Source of the DNA: JAEUIZ01 sp046155605
GTDB taxonomy: Bacteria > Planctomycetota > Phycisphaerae > Phycisphaerales > UBA1924
DNA: 24,316 nt
Reading direction: 5' to 3'
Assembly: GCA_046155605.1 (NCBI GenBank)
Contig: JBJXFQ010000043.1
Location: forward strand, 1-24,316
Shown here: positions 7,063 to 15,089 of the stretch, one piece after another
Position numbering within the stretch: the first letter of the stretch is position 1
How the letters are laid out: the number at the start of each line of letters is the position of its first letter
The notes under the pieces: model-generated
The model's input: only the letters and a program-made list of their open reading frames with translations
What the model was told of the DNA's origin: nothing
The model's database searches: none
Program-made: the position numbers and the translations under genes

Positions 7063-8658
7063 TTACGGCTGAATGGGCTCCACGCGGAGGTCGTACCAAT
7101 CCTTGGCGTAGGTCGCGTTGTATGTCGTGCCGGTCATATAGAGCACGTCGTCGTACTGCGAGGAAATCAAGGCCTGACCGGCGATCACGCCGATGCCCAC
7201 ATCCTCGTTGTCGTCGCCGCTGCGGAAGTAGGCATTCGTCCACAGATGCCTATCCGCTCCCAGCACGATCGCCTCCGTGCGGGCATCGAAGCACATGCCG
7301 AGCATGTCCTTGTTGACGACGCTGTTCACCAGCTTCTCCGTCGTCCCGGTGATGAACAGCCGTTCATCGATCTCGGCGCCGACCGCTGCAAAGGCGATCG
7401 CCGCTGGAGACTCGTTCCCCGAATAGCCGGAAAGTCGCGTATTTTGTTGTTTTGACCACTCAAGGTACGAACCGGACGAAACCAGGTAATACCCGGCCAC
7501 CAGGACGTCAGTGGCCGCGCCGGAGGTCGTGGCCTTGGTGGTGCCAGCGACGCCGATACGGACAGCGCCGGGAACGGTCTCTTCCCCCTCCGCGGGGGAG
7601 ACGCCATAGAAGACGATCGCAGTCGGCATATCGAGGCGTCCGCTCTGGTCGAGTTCTTCCGGCGCTGCCCACGTCTCCACGATGTTGTCCGTGCCGCTGT
7701 TGTCGTCGTAGGCATTGACGACATCCGTCACCCAGTTCTGAGATGAGCCGTTGACGCGATGGCCCGTGATGGCGACATGAGCGCCGTCCGTCGTCATCGC
7801 CTTGGCCGTATCGACATCACCGGAGTTCCGGACCACGCGATAGAGGCTGCCCCCGAGCACATCGCCGGAGGCCGGCCCGCCGCCGCCCGGAGCGTTCACC
7901 TGATATCCCCAGAGCGTCACGGCGTCCGCGCCGTCGTACGGGCTCGTGCCCCCCATGATCACGCCGACGCTGTGCGAGGTCGTGACCATCGCCACGCCGA
8001 TCGGGACCACGGACCCCAAGACCTGCAGCGGCATGGCGTGAGCCCCGTTTGATCCGGCATACACATTGACGAACGCGCCGTTGCTGCCCGCCAGAGACGC
8101 GATGCCGACATGAGTGATCCCGGCTGGATTGCCGGAGATGTAGGCGGAAACACCGACAGGCACCACCTCGATGTCGATTTCCGCGTAATCTTCGATCTTC
8201 GACCAGACGAGACGCAGCGCCCCACCGGTCCCGCCGTTATCGACCATGATCGTGGTGGGACGGCGGTGCGTCGAGTAATCGACCGTCGTTCCGGTTAGGA
8301 TTACGGCGACGTAGTTTCCCGACGAGAAGCTTGTCATCGCGGTTGCGACCGAATCGGTGGTCGCATTGATTGGATCGGGCCACGTAAGCGAGTCCACGAC
8401 GGAGCCCGTGCTCACGTCATGCGCCACGACCTGGAAGAACTTGAGGGTGCTGCCGTTGTTGATCACGCGCGTCCCGCAGACGAGGGCCGTCTTCTCGCCC
8501 ATCGCGACGCCGACTGGAATGTCGTTGGCCGATGACACTCCGCTGGTTGACGGGTAGACGTGGCTCCAGATCTGAGCGGAGGCGCTCGGAGCGATGCCGC
8601 AAACCATCGCGAGGAGAATGATGCATGTGCTCGCCCACGTCCGGACAAGTCGCGTCAT
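7063..8658 (-). CDS. Secreted beta-propeller-like protein of unknown function
   Basis: 531 residues. The signal peptide is MTRLVRTWASTCIILLAMVC with a likely cut after ASA (before QIW). The mature part is made of strands with recurring 'V.(I/M)TGTT' phrases ('HVAITGHRVNGSSQNW', 'ERLFITGTTEKLVN', 'VLYMTGTTYNATYAKDWYDL'), resembling SBBP-type propeller blades ('YVTGxT...D.......'). There is no dockerin or anchor. The ATG at 8658 is preferred over the one at 8673 because AAGGA lies 7 nt upstream of it. It is first in a probable two-gene unit with the dockerin protein at 7006, so the two may act together outside the cell. It is serine/threonine/glycine rich with almost no cysteine in the mature part. 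I recognise no enzymatic motif. Confidence 0.75.
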   Translation of the reverse strand: MTRLVRTWASTCIILLAMVCGIAPSASAQIWSHVYPSTSGVSSANDIPVGVAMGEKTALVCGTRVINNGSTLKFFQVVAHDVSTGSVVDSLTWPDPINATTDSVATAMTSFSSGNYVAVILTGTTVDYSTHRRPTTIMVDNGGTGGALRLVWSKIEDYAEIDIEVVPVGVSAYISGNPAGITHVGIASLAGSNGAFVNVYAGSNGAHAMPLQVLGSVVPIGVAMVTTSHSVGVIMGGTSPYDGADAVTLWGYQVNAPGGGGPASGDVLGGSLYRVVRNSGDVDTAKAMTTDGAHVAITGHRVNGSSQNWVTDVVNAYDDNSGTDNIVETWAAPEELDQSGRLDMPTAIVFYGVSPAEGEETVPGAVRIGVAGTTKATTSGAATDVLVAGYYLVSSGSYLEWSKQQNTRLSGYSGNESPAAIAFAAVGAEIDERLFITGTTEKLVNSVVNKDMLGMCFDARTEAIVLGADRHLWTNAYFRSGDDNEDVGIGVIAGQALISSQYDDVLYMTGTTYNATYAKDWYDLRVEPIQP

Positions 8659-8701
8659 GTGCGAATCCTTCATTCTGAATGCGCTTGGTGGCCGACAACC
8701 T

Positions 8702-8742
8702 GCTGCATGGCAGCAATGATTCATCTCACCTCACCCAATATA
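8702..8742 (-). promoter_or_regulatory. Possible -10 (TATATT) and leader hairpin of the propeller gene
   Basis: On the minus strand TATATT occupies 8742-8737, about 80 nt before the start at 8658. The leader would contain a small perfect hairpin, GCTGC-CAT-GCAGC on the coding strand (8702-8714 on the plus strand). No convincing -35 lies 16-18 nt upstream. The same hexamer occurs upstream of smc. Confidence 0.3.
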
Positions 8743-8891
8743 CCATGACGATTCGGTTGGGTTGGAAATTTGCGCCAAGAACTCGCTGAAGCGCCTCGGG
8801 CGCCCCACGTTCGCAGGATGGTCGGTGCCAATACGCATCCGGACCGGCCATAGCCCTTCCTTCACCCCGCCCACCTCGGACCCGGCCTCTC

Positions 8892-8897
8892 TATTAT
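8892..8897 (+). promoter_or_regulatory. Possible -10 element of a leaderless promoter for nuoG
   Basis: TATTAT (5 of 6 to consensus) ends 8 nt before the ATG at 8906, and the bases between (CACACCCC) contain no Shine-Dalgarno. A transcript from it would begin at or within a base or two of the start codon. No clear -35 was seen at the right distance. Confidence 0.4.
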
Positions 8898-8905
8898 CAC
8901 ACCCC

Positions 8906-10831
8906 ATGCCCACCATCACCATCAACGGCGTTGCCTGCTCCTTCACCCCGGGGCAGATGATCATCCAGGTCGCCAACGCCCACAACGTCGAGATCCCGCA
9001 ATACTGCTACCACGACGGGCTCTCCATCGTCGCCTCCTGCCGAATCTGCCTCGGCGAGTGCTGGGCACCGAACCCCAAGACCGCCACGCTCGAGCCCTAC
9101 ATGGGCGGCAAGCTCCTGCCCACCTGCCAGACCGCGGCGACGGACGGCATGGTCGTCTACACCGACTCGCCCAAGGCCGTGCAGAACCAGAAGGCGGTGA
9201 TGGAATACCTGCTCATCAACCACCCGCTCGATTGCCCGGTCTGCGACCAGGCCGGCGAGTGCCTTTTGCAGGACTACTCCTACCAGTACGGCCGCGGCGT
9301 GTCGCGCTTCGAGGAGACGAAGGTCAAGCAGCCCAAGAAGGACGTCGGCCCGCACGTCCTGCTCTATAGCGATCGCTGCATCATGTGCTCGCGGTGCGTC
9401 CGCTTCACGCGCGAGGTCACCGGCACCTCGGAACTGCTCGTTCAAGGCCGCGGAAACAAGTCCGAGATCGACGTCTTCCCCGGCAAGGCCCTCGACAACG
9501 AACTCTCGGCCAACGTGATCGACCTCTGCCCGGTCGGGGCGCTGTTGGATAAGGACTTTCTCTTCGCGCAGCGCGTCTGGTTCCTCAAGAGCACCCCCAG
9601 CATCGATCCGCTGACGGCCAGCGGCGACAACATCTGGATCGAGCACAACGAGGGCAAGGTCTACCGCATCAAGCCGCGGACCAACCTCGCCGTCAACCGC
9701 TGGTGGATCACCGACGAGGTCCGCTACGGCTGGAAGTTCGTTCACAGCGAGGATCGAATCACGAAGCCCATGCGCCGGCAGTTCGGCGCGCTCGTCGAGT
9801 GCGACCCGAGGCTGGCGCTCGCCGCCGCCGTCGAGGGCTTAGGTGGCACGGTGCTTGGTGGCACCACTCTCCAGCGCGGTGCAAACGGCCCACGCACTGG
9901 TCGCGAGACCAGTGCCACCAAGAGCAATCGCCTCGCTCTCGTCGTCAGCCCCATGCTTTCGTGCGAGGATGCCTTCCTGCTCGCCCGTGCGGCTCTCGCC
10001 ATCGACCCCGCCGCCACGCTCGCCGTCGGCCCGATCCCGCGCCGGGGCCAGGACAAACTCTTCCCGCCCACCGGGCCGGCCGACAAGCAGTTCAAGGTCT
10101 GGGCCGAGAAGGCTCCCAACGCCCGCGGCGTGCGGCGCGTCCTCGAAGCCGTCGCAAGCGGCAAGCCCGTCCTCGCCTACGAAGCCTTCCTTGCTTCGCT
10201 CAAGTCGGGCACCTTCTCCGCGCTCATCGTCACAGGCAACTACCCCGGCGGGGCCGGAGATGCCGCTGGCACGTGGCCCGATGACGCGCTTCTTGCCGCC
10301 GTCGCCCGCGCCCACCGCGAGCGGCCGTTCGTGGTCCTCATCGATACGCTTTCATCCCGACTCGCCGACGAGGCCGATGTCGTCCTCCCCGCCGCGACAT
10401 GGGCCGAAAAGGCGGGCAGCTTCGAGAGCGGCCGCGGCATGGTCCAGGCCTTCGAGGCCGCGATCGCCCCGCCCGATTTCGCCGCCGCCGAGGGCCAGAT
10501 CGCCCTCGAACTCATGCGAGCGGCAAGCGGTGTAAACGAGAATGCGGCGAATGAAGCGAACGAGTCGGTCGCCATCGCCCGCACCCGCGACACGCGGACC
10601 ACGAGCGCCCTGCCGGGTATCCTCGGACAGCCCGGCAGCGGCGGCGAAAGCGACGGCAGCGAGGGCGGCCCCGTCAGCAATGACCTCGTCCAGGTGATGC
10701 AGACGACGTTCTACGCCGCGGCCGCCCGCCGCCAGATGGCCGAGCTTTCCCCGCTCCGCGACTTCGGCACGATCTCGCCGCCGAACCCGACGCCGCCGAA
10801 CGCGCCGACGATGGAGATGGTGGAGTTGTAG
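8906..10831 (+). CDS. nuoG: NADH-quinone oxidoreductase subunit G (complex I 75-kDa-type subunit)
   Basis: 641 residues; carries electrons between the NADH module and the connecting subunits of complex I. In order: a [2Fe-2S] ferredoxin domain with C34, C45, C48 and C74; the His-Cys cluster motif H106-x3-C110-x2-C113-x5-C119 (HPLDCPVCDQAGEC); a [4Fe-4S] site C158-x2-C161-x2-C164 with C208 in CPVGAL; then the molybdopterin-fold region with 'RWWITDEVRYGWKFVHSEDR' and, near the end, 'DEADVVLPAATWAEKAGSFE'. The cysteines of the optional N7 cluster are missing. Length is short beside many bacterial NuoG proteins. Residues ~312-341 are encoded by a hairpin-repeat insert. The ATG at 8906 opens the canonical TITING strand. 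No other nuo gene flanks it: the upstream gene is divergent and the downstream one convergent. Confidence 0.95.
   Translation: MPTITINGVACSFTPGQMIIQVANAHNVEIPQYCYHDGLSIVASCRICLGECWAPNPKTATLEPYMGGKLLPTCQTAATDGMVVYTDSPKAVQNQKAVMEYLLINHPLDCPVCDQAGECLLQDYSYQYGRGVSRFEETKVKQPKKDVGPHVLLYSDRCIMCSRCVRFTREVTGTSELLVQGRGNKSEIDVFPGKALDNELSANVIDLCPVGALLDKDFLFAQRVWFLKSTPSIDPLTASGDNIWIEHNEGKVYRIKPRTNLAVNRWWITDEVRYGWKFVHSEDRITKPMRRQFGALVECDPRLALAAAVEGLGGTVLGGTTLQRGANGPRTGRETSATKSNRLALVVSPMLSCEDAFLLARAALAIDPAATLAVGPIPRRGQDKLFPPTGPADKQFKVWAEKAPNARGVRRVLEAVASGKPVLAYEAFLASLKSGTFSALIVTGNYPGGAGDAAGTWPDDALLAAVARAHRERPFVVLIDTLSSRLADEADVVLPAATWAEKAGSFESGRGMVQAFEAAIAPPDFAAAEGQIALELMRAASGVNENAANEANESVAIARTRDTRTTSALPGILGQPGSGGESDGSEGGPVSNDLVQVMQTTFYAAAARRQMAELSPLRDFGTISPPNPTPPNAPTMEMVEL
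9842..9925 (+). repeat. Hairpin-repeat insert inside nuoG
   Basis: Two GGTGGCAC words 15 bp apart (9842, 9857), with GGTGC/GCACC arms at 9850-9865, are followed by a perfect 9-bp hairpin: GCACTGGTC (9894-9902), loop GCGA, GACCAGTGC (9907-9915), then CACCAAGAGC. The tail GTGCCACC-AAGAGC matches the copy at 16132-16144. It is translated as a Gly/Thr/Arg-rich loop without breaking the frame. Confidence 0.8.
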
Positions 10832-11055
10832 AGTTCGCTTGCCGCCGGTCCGTCCCACGAGGAGGAGAACGGTCGCCAGTGCTTCGGGATCCGGCACGTC
10901 CTCGCCGCTGGCCAACTCGACGAGCACATCCGCCTGAACGCCTCGCGGCGCAGCAAGATCGTCAACTGTGCGGGCCTTCGAGAGCCTCCCGCCTGGGCGC
11001 TGAGGCCCCACGTCGCGGATCATCAGCCAGCCATTTCCCCTCGCCGGCGATGCCG
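10832..11055. other. Convergent intergenic region, no gene supported
   Basis: 224 bp between the stops of nuoG (plus) and the methyltransferase (minus). Open frames exist on the minus strand but continue deep into antisense of nuoG with no recognisable domain. An imperfect hairpin (CGCCGGCGA at 11042-11050 with TTGTCGGCG at 11059-11067, two G-U pairs) overlaps the methyltransferase stop and could serve as a weak transcript end; it has no U-tract. Confidence 0.5.
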
Positions 11056-13488
11056 TTATTGTCGGCGGGACTTCTCGCGCAACTTACTCGTCCTTCGACG
11101 AGCCCACCACCTCTCGACCTCTGAACCGACGCCATATCCCGCCGCAAGGTGCTTGCCAGCGTCGCGCACCAGATCGGCCGAACGCGACGGCTCGCGCGTC
11201 GCCTTTCGCACCAGCCGCGCGGCCTCGTCCCACTCGGGCCCGGGCCTGGGCAGCGGAACTTCCATCGCCTGCTTGGCGCTCAGTTTGATCGCCCCGGGCG
11301 ACAGCGCCGCCCCGGCATAGCGCCCCGCCGCCCACGCTGACGCCACCGGCCCGACCAACACCGCCAGCACATGCCACAATCGCCCCGCGTCCCTCGCCAC
11401 CACCGTCACCACCGGCGTCACCGGCAGCAACTCCCCCCGCTCATCCGCAATCGCCTCCATCGCCCGTGTCTGCGTCGCCAACAACACCTTTGGCACCAGT
11501 CGTCGCTCGGCCCATTTCGTCATTCGCCCATCCAGCCGCGCCACCTGCAGCCGCGGCCGCAGCCACGACTGCTTGAGAATGCGCACCGGCCGCTCGCCCC
11601 ATAGCAATCGACAGGCGTCGATCAGCCCGCTCGTCACCAGCCGCGGCGCGCCGGCCTCGTCGCCAAGTCCGGCGTCCGCCTCGCGCTCGACGATCGCACC
11701 GCGCAGGCCGTAGTACTCATCGCGAAAGTCCGCCGTGGCCGTCGCGATGTCCCCGAGCACGCCGTGGTTCCCCATTTTCAGCGCCGGCACGTCAGACGCG
11801 AGCAGATGCGCCCAGGTCGGCGCGTCGGGATCAAACCGCACTGCGCTCCGCGTGGCGAACGCCGCACCCTCGAATCGGCGCACGAACGCGCCCGTGCGCG
11901 GTGTGCTCGCGGCCTTGGGCGCGCGCGCGCGGCGTGAACTGGTTTCCCGTGGCACATCGACGCGGATCACCGGCACGCAGACGCGAACTCCGGCGTCAAA
12001 CATCGGCTCACGATCCGTCCACACCGAATCCACACGCGCGCGGGCCGCGATCGTGCGCCGGATCGTCTCCGCGTCGCGCGCGGCGAGCACCGACTGCGGC
12101 AGCACCAGCGCCACGCGCCCACCGTCCTGATGGATGGATCGCGGCAGCCCAGCGCGCGCGCGGTGCGCCGTACCGGGCCGAGCCATCTCGACGCCCAGCA
12201 TCAGGAAGATCGCGGCGGAGTCGGTGTAGGGGCCGACGAGGCCGGGGAATCGGCGGGCGAGCCGCGCGCGCGCGCAGGAGTCCCGCGCGGTGCCAGCGCG
12301 GAGTTGGCCGAGGAACGGCGGGTTGCCGATGACGGCATCGAACCCGCCGCGGCGGGCGACGGCGGGGAAGAGCGTGCGCCAATCGGCGGCCATGGCGTCG
12401 GCGACGACGATCTGACGGCGAAGGCTGGCCATGGTGGCGCGTCCGCCGAGGGTGAGCCAGAGCGCGGTGCGTGCGAGTTCGACGGCGAGCGGATCGGTGT
12501 CCATGCCGTGGAGGCGGCGGGCGATATCGGCGGGGGAGACGCCTCGGGCGAGGAGGTGACGTGCCGCGGCGAGCAGAATGGCGCCGCAGCCGCAAGCGGG
12601 GTCGCAGATGTGCCGCGGGTCGGGGCCGAGGGCTTGGTCGGCGAGGTGATCGGCGAGGGGAGCGGGGGTGTAGTAGATGCCGGCGCGGCGGCGCGACGGG
12701 CGAGCGGGGACGGGCCTGCCGAGGTTGAGGAGGGCGGGCCGCCAGAGGCCGAGGAGTTCGGGGCGACTGGCGACGAGGGCACCGGCACCGGCGACGGGGG
12801 CGAGGGCGAGGTGGAAGGCGTCGTTGGAGAGGTGGGTGTGTTGGAGAGTGGGGATGGAGAGCCGGGGGCCGAGGATGCGTTCGAGGCTGGCGGCGATGGC
12901 GAGGAAGGAAGGCCAGGAAGAGAGGGACGAAGGGACGGAGGGACGAAGGGACGAAGGGGAAGAAAGAGAAGGCGAAGAAGAGGAAGGGGAAGGGGAAGGT
13001 AGAGAGTAGGGGTAGAAGAGGTGGCCATCGTTCTGGAGACCGGTGCCACGAAGTCGGAGGCCGCCCCGGAGGGGCGGGGTACCCGAGGCAGAGGAAGAAG
13101 AATCGACGGGGACCGTCGATGGATCCAAGACCCTCGATGGATCCAGGAGCACGGACTTCGACGCGAAGTCCGTGGCACGAAGAAAGAGCACCGACCGCCC
13201 AATGCGGCGGTCGGTGGCACGAGAAGCCCCGATCTCGTTCGCGGCGTCAATCTCGATCGCCGTATCGATCACAATTGCGGCAAGGACGGCATTGGCGGCC
13301 TGGTCAAGCGGCGACGGTTGGCGCGTCGCGGCGTGGCGCGGAGATTGCAACGCCTTGCGGAGTCGAGAGTTACGCCGATCGGCGGCAAGGGCTTCGAGCA
13401 AACGAGTGGCGGCGAGCGCGACGGCCTTTGGATCGGCGGCGGGGACGGCGGCGGGGCTGGGTGGCGATGGCGCGGTTCGTGCCGGCAC
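11056..13488 (-). CDS. Solitary N6-adenine DNA methyltransferase with repeat-derived N-terminal insert
   Basis: Up to 810 residues. It should transfer methyl from S-adenosylmethionine to adenine N6 in DNA. 'RRAGIYYTPAPLADHLADQA' is the typical helix before motif I; motif I reads DPACGCGAILLAAARHLL (about residue 294); 'GMDTDPLAVELARTALWLTL' carries the SAM-ribose acid; the catalytic motif IV is NPPF in FDAVIGNPPFLGQL (about residue 387). 'GRVALVLPQSVLAARDAETI' and a C-terminal target-recognition-like region follow ('GAIKLSAKQAMEVPLPRPGP'). Residues ~88-192 are low complexity and encoded by the purine tract plus hairpin cluster; a second short insert lies near residue 440-455. The start is uncertain: the listed codon is GTG without a clear Shine-Dalgarno. 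No restriction endonuclease or specificity gene is next to it, so it could be an orphan or a type IIG/Eco57I-like enzyme. Confidence 0.85.
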   Translation of the reverse strand: MPARTAPSPPSPAAVPAADPKAVALAATRLLEALAADRRNSRLRKALQSPRHAATRQPSPLDQAANAVLAAIVIDTAIEIDAANEIGASRATDRRIGRSVLFLRATDFASKSVLLDPSRVLDPSTVPVDSSSSASGTPPLRGGLRLRGTGLQNDGHLFYPYSLPSPSPSSSSPSLSSPSSLRPSVPSSLSSWPSFLAIAASLERILGPRLSIPTLQHTHLSNDAFHLALAPVAGAGALVASRPELLGLWRPALLNLGRPVPARPSRRRAGIYYTPAPLADHLADQALGPDPRHICDPACGCGAILLAAARHLLARGVSPADIARRLHGMDTDPLAVELARTALWLTLGGRATMASLRRQIVVADAMAADWRTLFPAVARRGGFDAVIGNPPFLGQLRAGTARDSCARARLARRFPGLVGPYTDSAAIFLMLGVEMARPGTAHRARAGLPRSIHQDGGRVALVLPQSVLAARDAETIRRTIAARARVDSVWTDREPMFDAGVRVCVPVIRVDVPRETSSRRARAPKAASTPRTGAFVRRFEGAAFATRSAVRFDPDAPTWAHLLASDVPALKMGNHGVLGDIATATADFRDEYYGLRGAIVEREADAGLGDEAGAPRLVTSGLIDACRLLWGERPVRILKQSWLRPRLQVARLDGRMTKWAERRLVPKVLLATQTRAMEAIADERGELLPVTPVVTVVARDAGRLWHVLAVLVGPVASAWAAGRYAGAALSPGAIKLSAKQAMEVPLPRPGPEWDEAARLVRKATREPSRSADLVRDAGKHLAAGYGVGSEVERWWARRRTSKLREKSRRQ
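12921..13018. repeat. Polypurine octamer tract (AGGGACGA)n inside the methyltransferase gene
   Basis: The plus strand is almost only A and G for ~98 bp, with C restricted to AGGGACGA/AGGGACGG units at 12923-12958, then AAGAGGAAGGGG-type sequence and a GTAG motif just before the hairpins. On the coding (minus) strand it gives a Ser/Pro/Leu-rich peptide. The same tract-then-hairpin order is seen at 16017 and 20263. Confidence 0.85.
13026..13220 (+). repeat. Cluster of five hairpins of the dispersed repeat family
   Basis: In order: an imperfect CTGGAGACCGGTGCCAC unit (13026-13049); CCGCCCC-GGA-GGGGCGG (13061-13077); ATCGACGG-GGA-CCGTCGAT (13102-13120) followed by GGATCCAAGAC; CACGGACTTCG-ACG-CGAAGTCCGTG (13150-13174) followed by GCACGAAG; and CACCGACCGCC-CAATGC-GGCGGTCGGTG (13189-13216) followed by GCACGAGAAG. 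The last four stems are perfect. The whole cluster is within the methyltransferase reading frame on the other strand. Confidence 0.85.
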
Positions 13489-13531
13489 GGATGGTCTCGG
13501 CGCGGGGGTTGCTCTTGGCGCGGAAGGTGGC

Positions 13532-13537
13532 GATAGT
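13532..13537 (+). promoter_or_regulatory. Possible -10 element for a leaderless start of the lipoprotein gene
   Basis: GATAGT ends 7 nt before the ATG at 13545 and no Shine-Dalgarno lies at a usable distance (GGAAGGTGG is about 15 nt away). The spacing matches that seen for nuoG. Weak evidence from one hexamer. Confidence 0.25.
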
Positions 13538-13544
13538 ACACTCC

Positions 13545-15044
13545 ATGCTCACCCATCAAACAATCGTGCGGCGCGCCGCGATGTATGCCGCCGTCTCTGC
13601 GTCCGTGCTGGTTGTGGCCGCGGGCTGCGCGAATCGAGGCCGGACGGTCGCGTCGGCTTCTGGCGCGGCACGGGGGATCGTGATCGACGGGGACTTTGGC
13701 GATTGGCCGAGCAGCCGGGCGAGCATGGCGGACGCGGACTATCTGTATTTCCGCGTGGGAGTTGAGAATCAGCAGATGCCGATCCAGGCGTCAACGGAGA
13801 CGCTCTCGCTGTGGCTGGACGCGGACGGGAACGCGGAGACGGGCCAGCGGATGGAGAAGCCGGCGGACGCGGCGGGGATGGGCGTTGATCTGGTGGTCGA
13901 GTTCTCACCGCGGAGGGCCGACGGCACACTGGGTCGCGGGGTGTCTGGGTATTCGATCGACGCATCGGGGAACAAGTCGCCGGTGACTCAGGGCCAGATC
14001 GGGCTGGTGTGCTCGCCGACCGTGGGATCGGCGCAGTACGAGATGCGGATGGCGCGACGGACGGACGAGGCCTCGGCGGCGGAGAAGGTGCTGGCGGGCG
14101 AGGCGCGGACGGCGAAGGCGATGTTCGTGATCGCGGACGGCAGCGGCAAGGTCACGGGCTGGTCCGACCCGGAGTCGTTCGCCATGCCGGCGTCGGGCGA
14201 TGGCCCGGCGCGGGCGAGCGCGATGCTGCCGGCGAAGCGGCCCGGGACGATCCGCGTGGTGTCGTACAACGTGCTCAAATCGGCGCTGATGACCAACGAC
14301 GCGCCGTTCCGCCGGGTCTTCCAAGTGTTGCAGCCCGACGTGATTTTGCTCCAGGAATGGGACGCGGACGAGGCGACGGCACGGGCGTGGTTCAGCGCGA
14401 TGGTGACGGGGAACGCCGATTGGCACGCGCGCTCGACGGGCAAGGACGTGGTGATCGTCGCGCCGTATCCGATCGAGCCGCTGGGGCTGGACGGGATCAT
14501 GGCGGACGTGCCCGAAGGCTCGACGGCGGCACCGGTGCGATATATCGCGGGCGTGGTGAAGACGCCGCTGGGCGACGTGGCGGCCAGTTCGGTGCATCTC
14601 AAGTGCTGCGGGACGGCGGGATCGTCCGAGGACATCAAGCGGCTCGCGGAGGCACGGGCGATTCAGGCGGCGATGCGTGACGGGATGGGGAACGCCGGGC
14701 CGCGGTTGCGGGTGATTGGCGGTGATTTGAACCTGGTGGGCTCGTTGACGCCGCTGGACGCGATCCGGATCGGGCTGGACGCGGACGGGACGGAGTTGAT
14801 GGTGGCACCGACGCGGGTGGTGGGGGACTCGGCGATCTATACCTGGTCGGACGCCAAGAGCGAGTTTCCGACGGGGCGGCTCGATTACATCCTGTTCAGC
14901 GACTCGACGGCGGACGTCGTGAACGCGTTCGTGTTCGATACGTCGCGGCTGGATGACGCGTCGCTGGCACGGCTGGGGCTGGATCGGGGTGATACGGGCG
15001 CGAGTGACCACTTGCCGGTGGTGGTGGATTTGAAGCCGAGGTGA
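13545..15044 (+). CDS. Lipoprotein with CBM9-like domain and endonuclease/exonuclease/phosphatase domain
   Basis: 499 residues. The lipobox VVAAGC places the lipidated cysteine at C28, so the protein is probably membrane-anchored outside the cytoplasm. Residues ~45-230 begin 'GIVIDGDFGDWPSS' and 'DADYLYFRVGVEN', the hallmark of CBM9-like/DOMON-type sugar-binding domains, with 'LSLWLDADGNAETG' as a core strand. Residues ~245-499 are an EEP-fold hydrolase: 'IRVVSYNVLKSAL', 'DVILLQEWDADE' (metal-binding Glu), 'LRVIGGDLNLVG', 'GRLDYILFSDST' and the terminal 'ASDHLPVVVDLKPR' (catalytic Asp-His). Known EEP enzymes cleave phosphodiesters or phosphomonoesters (DNA, inositol phosphates, sphingomyelin); the substrate here cannot be read. 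The ATG at 13545 is chosen over 13581, which would shorten the signal n-region. The glycosyltransferase follows 45 bp downstream on the same strand. Confidence 0.88.
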   Translation: MLTHQTIVRRAAMYAAVSASVLVVAAGCANRGRTVASASGAARGIVIDGDFGDWPSSRASMADADYLYFRVGVENQQMPIQASTETLSLWLDADGNAETGQRMEKPADAAGMGVDLVVEFSPRRADGTLGRGVSGYSIDASGNKSPVTQGQIGLVCSPTVGSAQYEMRMARRTDEASAAEKVLAGEARTAKAMFVIADGSGKVTGWSDPESFAMPASGDGPARASAMLPAKRPGTIRVVSYNVLKSALMTNDAPFRRVFQVLQPDVILLQEWDADEATARAWFSAMVTGNADWHARSTGKDVVIVAPYPIEPLGLDGIMADVPEGSTAAPVRYIAGVVKTPLGDVAASSVHLKCCGTAGSSEDIKRLAEARAIQAAMRDGMGNAGPRLRVIGGDLNLVGSLTPLDAIRIGLDADGTELMVAPTRVVGDSAIYTWSDAKSEFPTGRLDYILFSDSTADVVNAFVFDTSRLDDASLARLGLDRGDTGASDHLPVVVDLKPR

Positions 15045-15089
15045 TGTCGAAGGCGAGGCGAGGCGAGCACGCACCGATAGGCTTGCTGC

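Noticed and set aside
10352..11023. Minus-strand open frame starting in the gap after nuoG
   Set aside because: Its first ~65 codons look mildly protein-like, but two thirds is antisense to nuoG and has no domain; at best a gene remnant.
13026..13220. The hairpin cluster as a CRISPR array or as rho-independent terminators
   Set aside because: No constant repeat of 25-40 bp with equal spacers, and no U-tract after any hairpin; the cluster also lies inside a coding frame.
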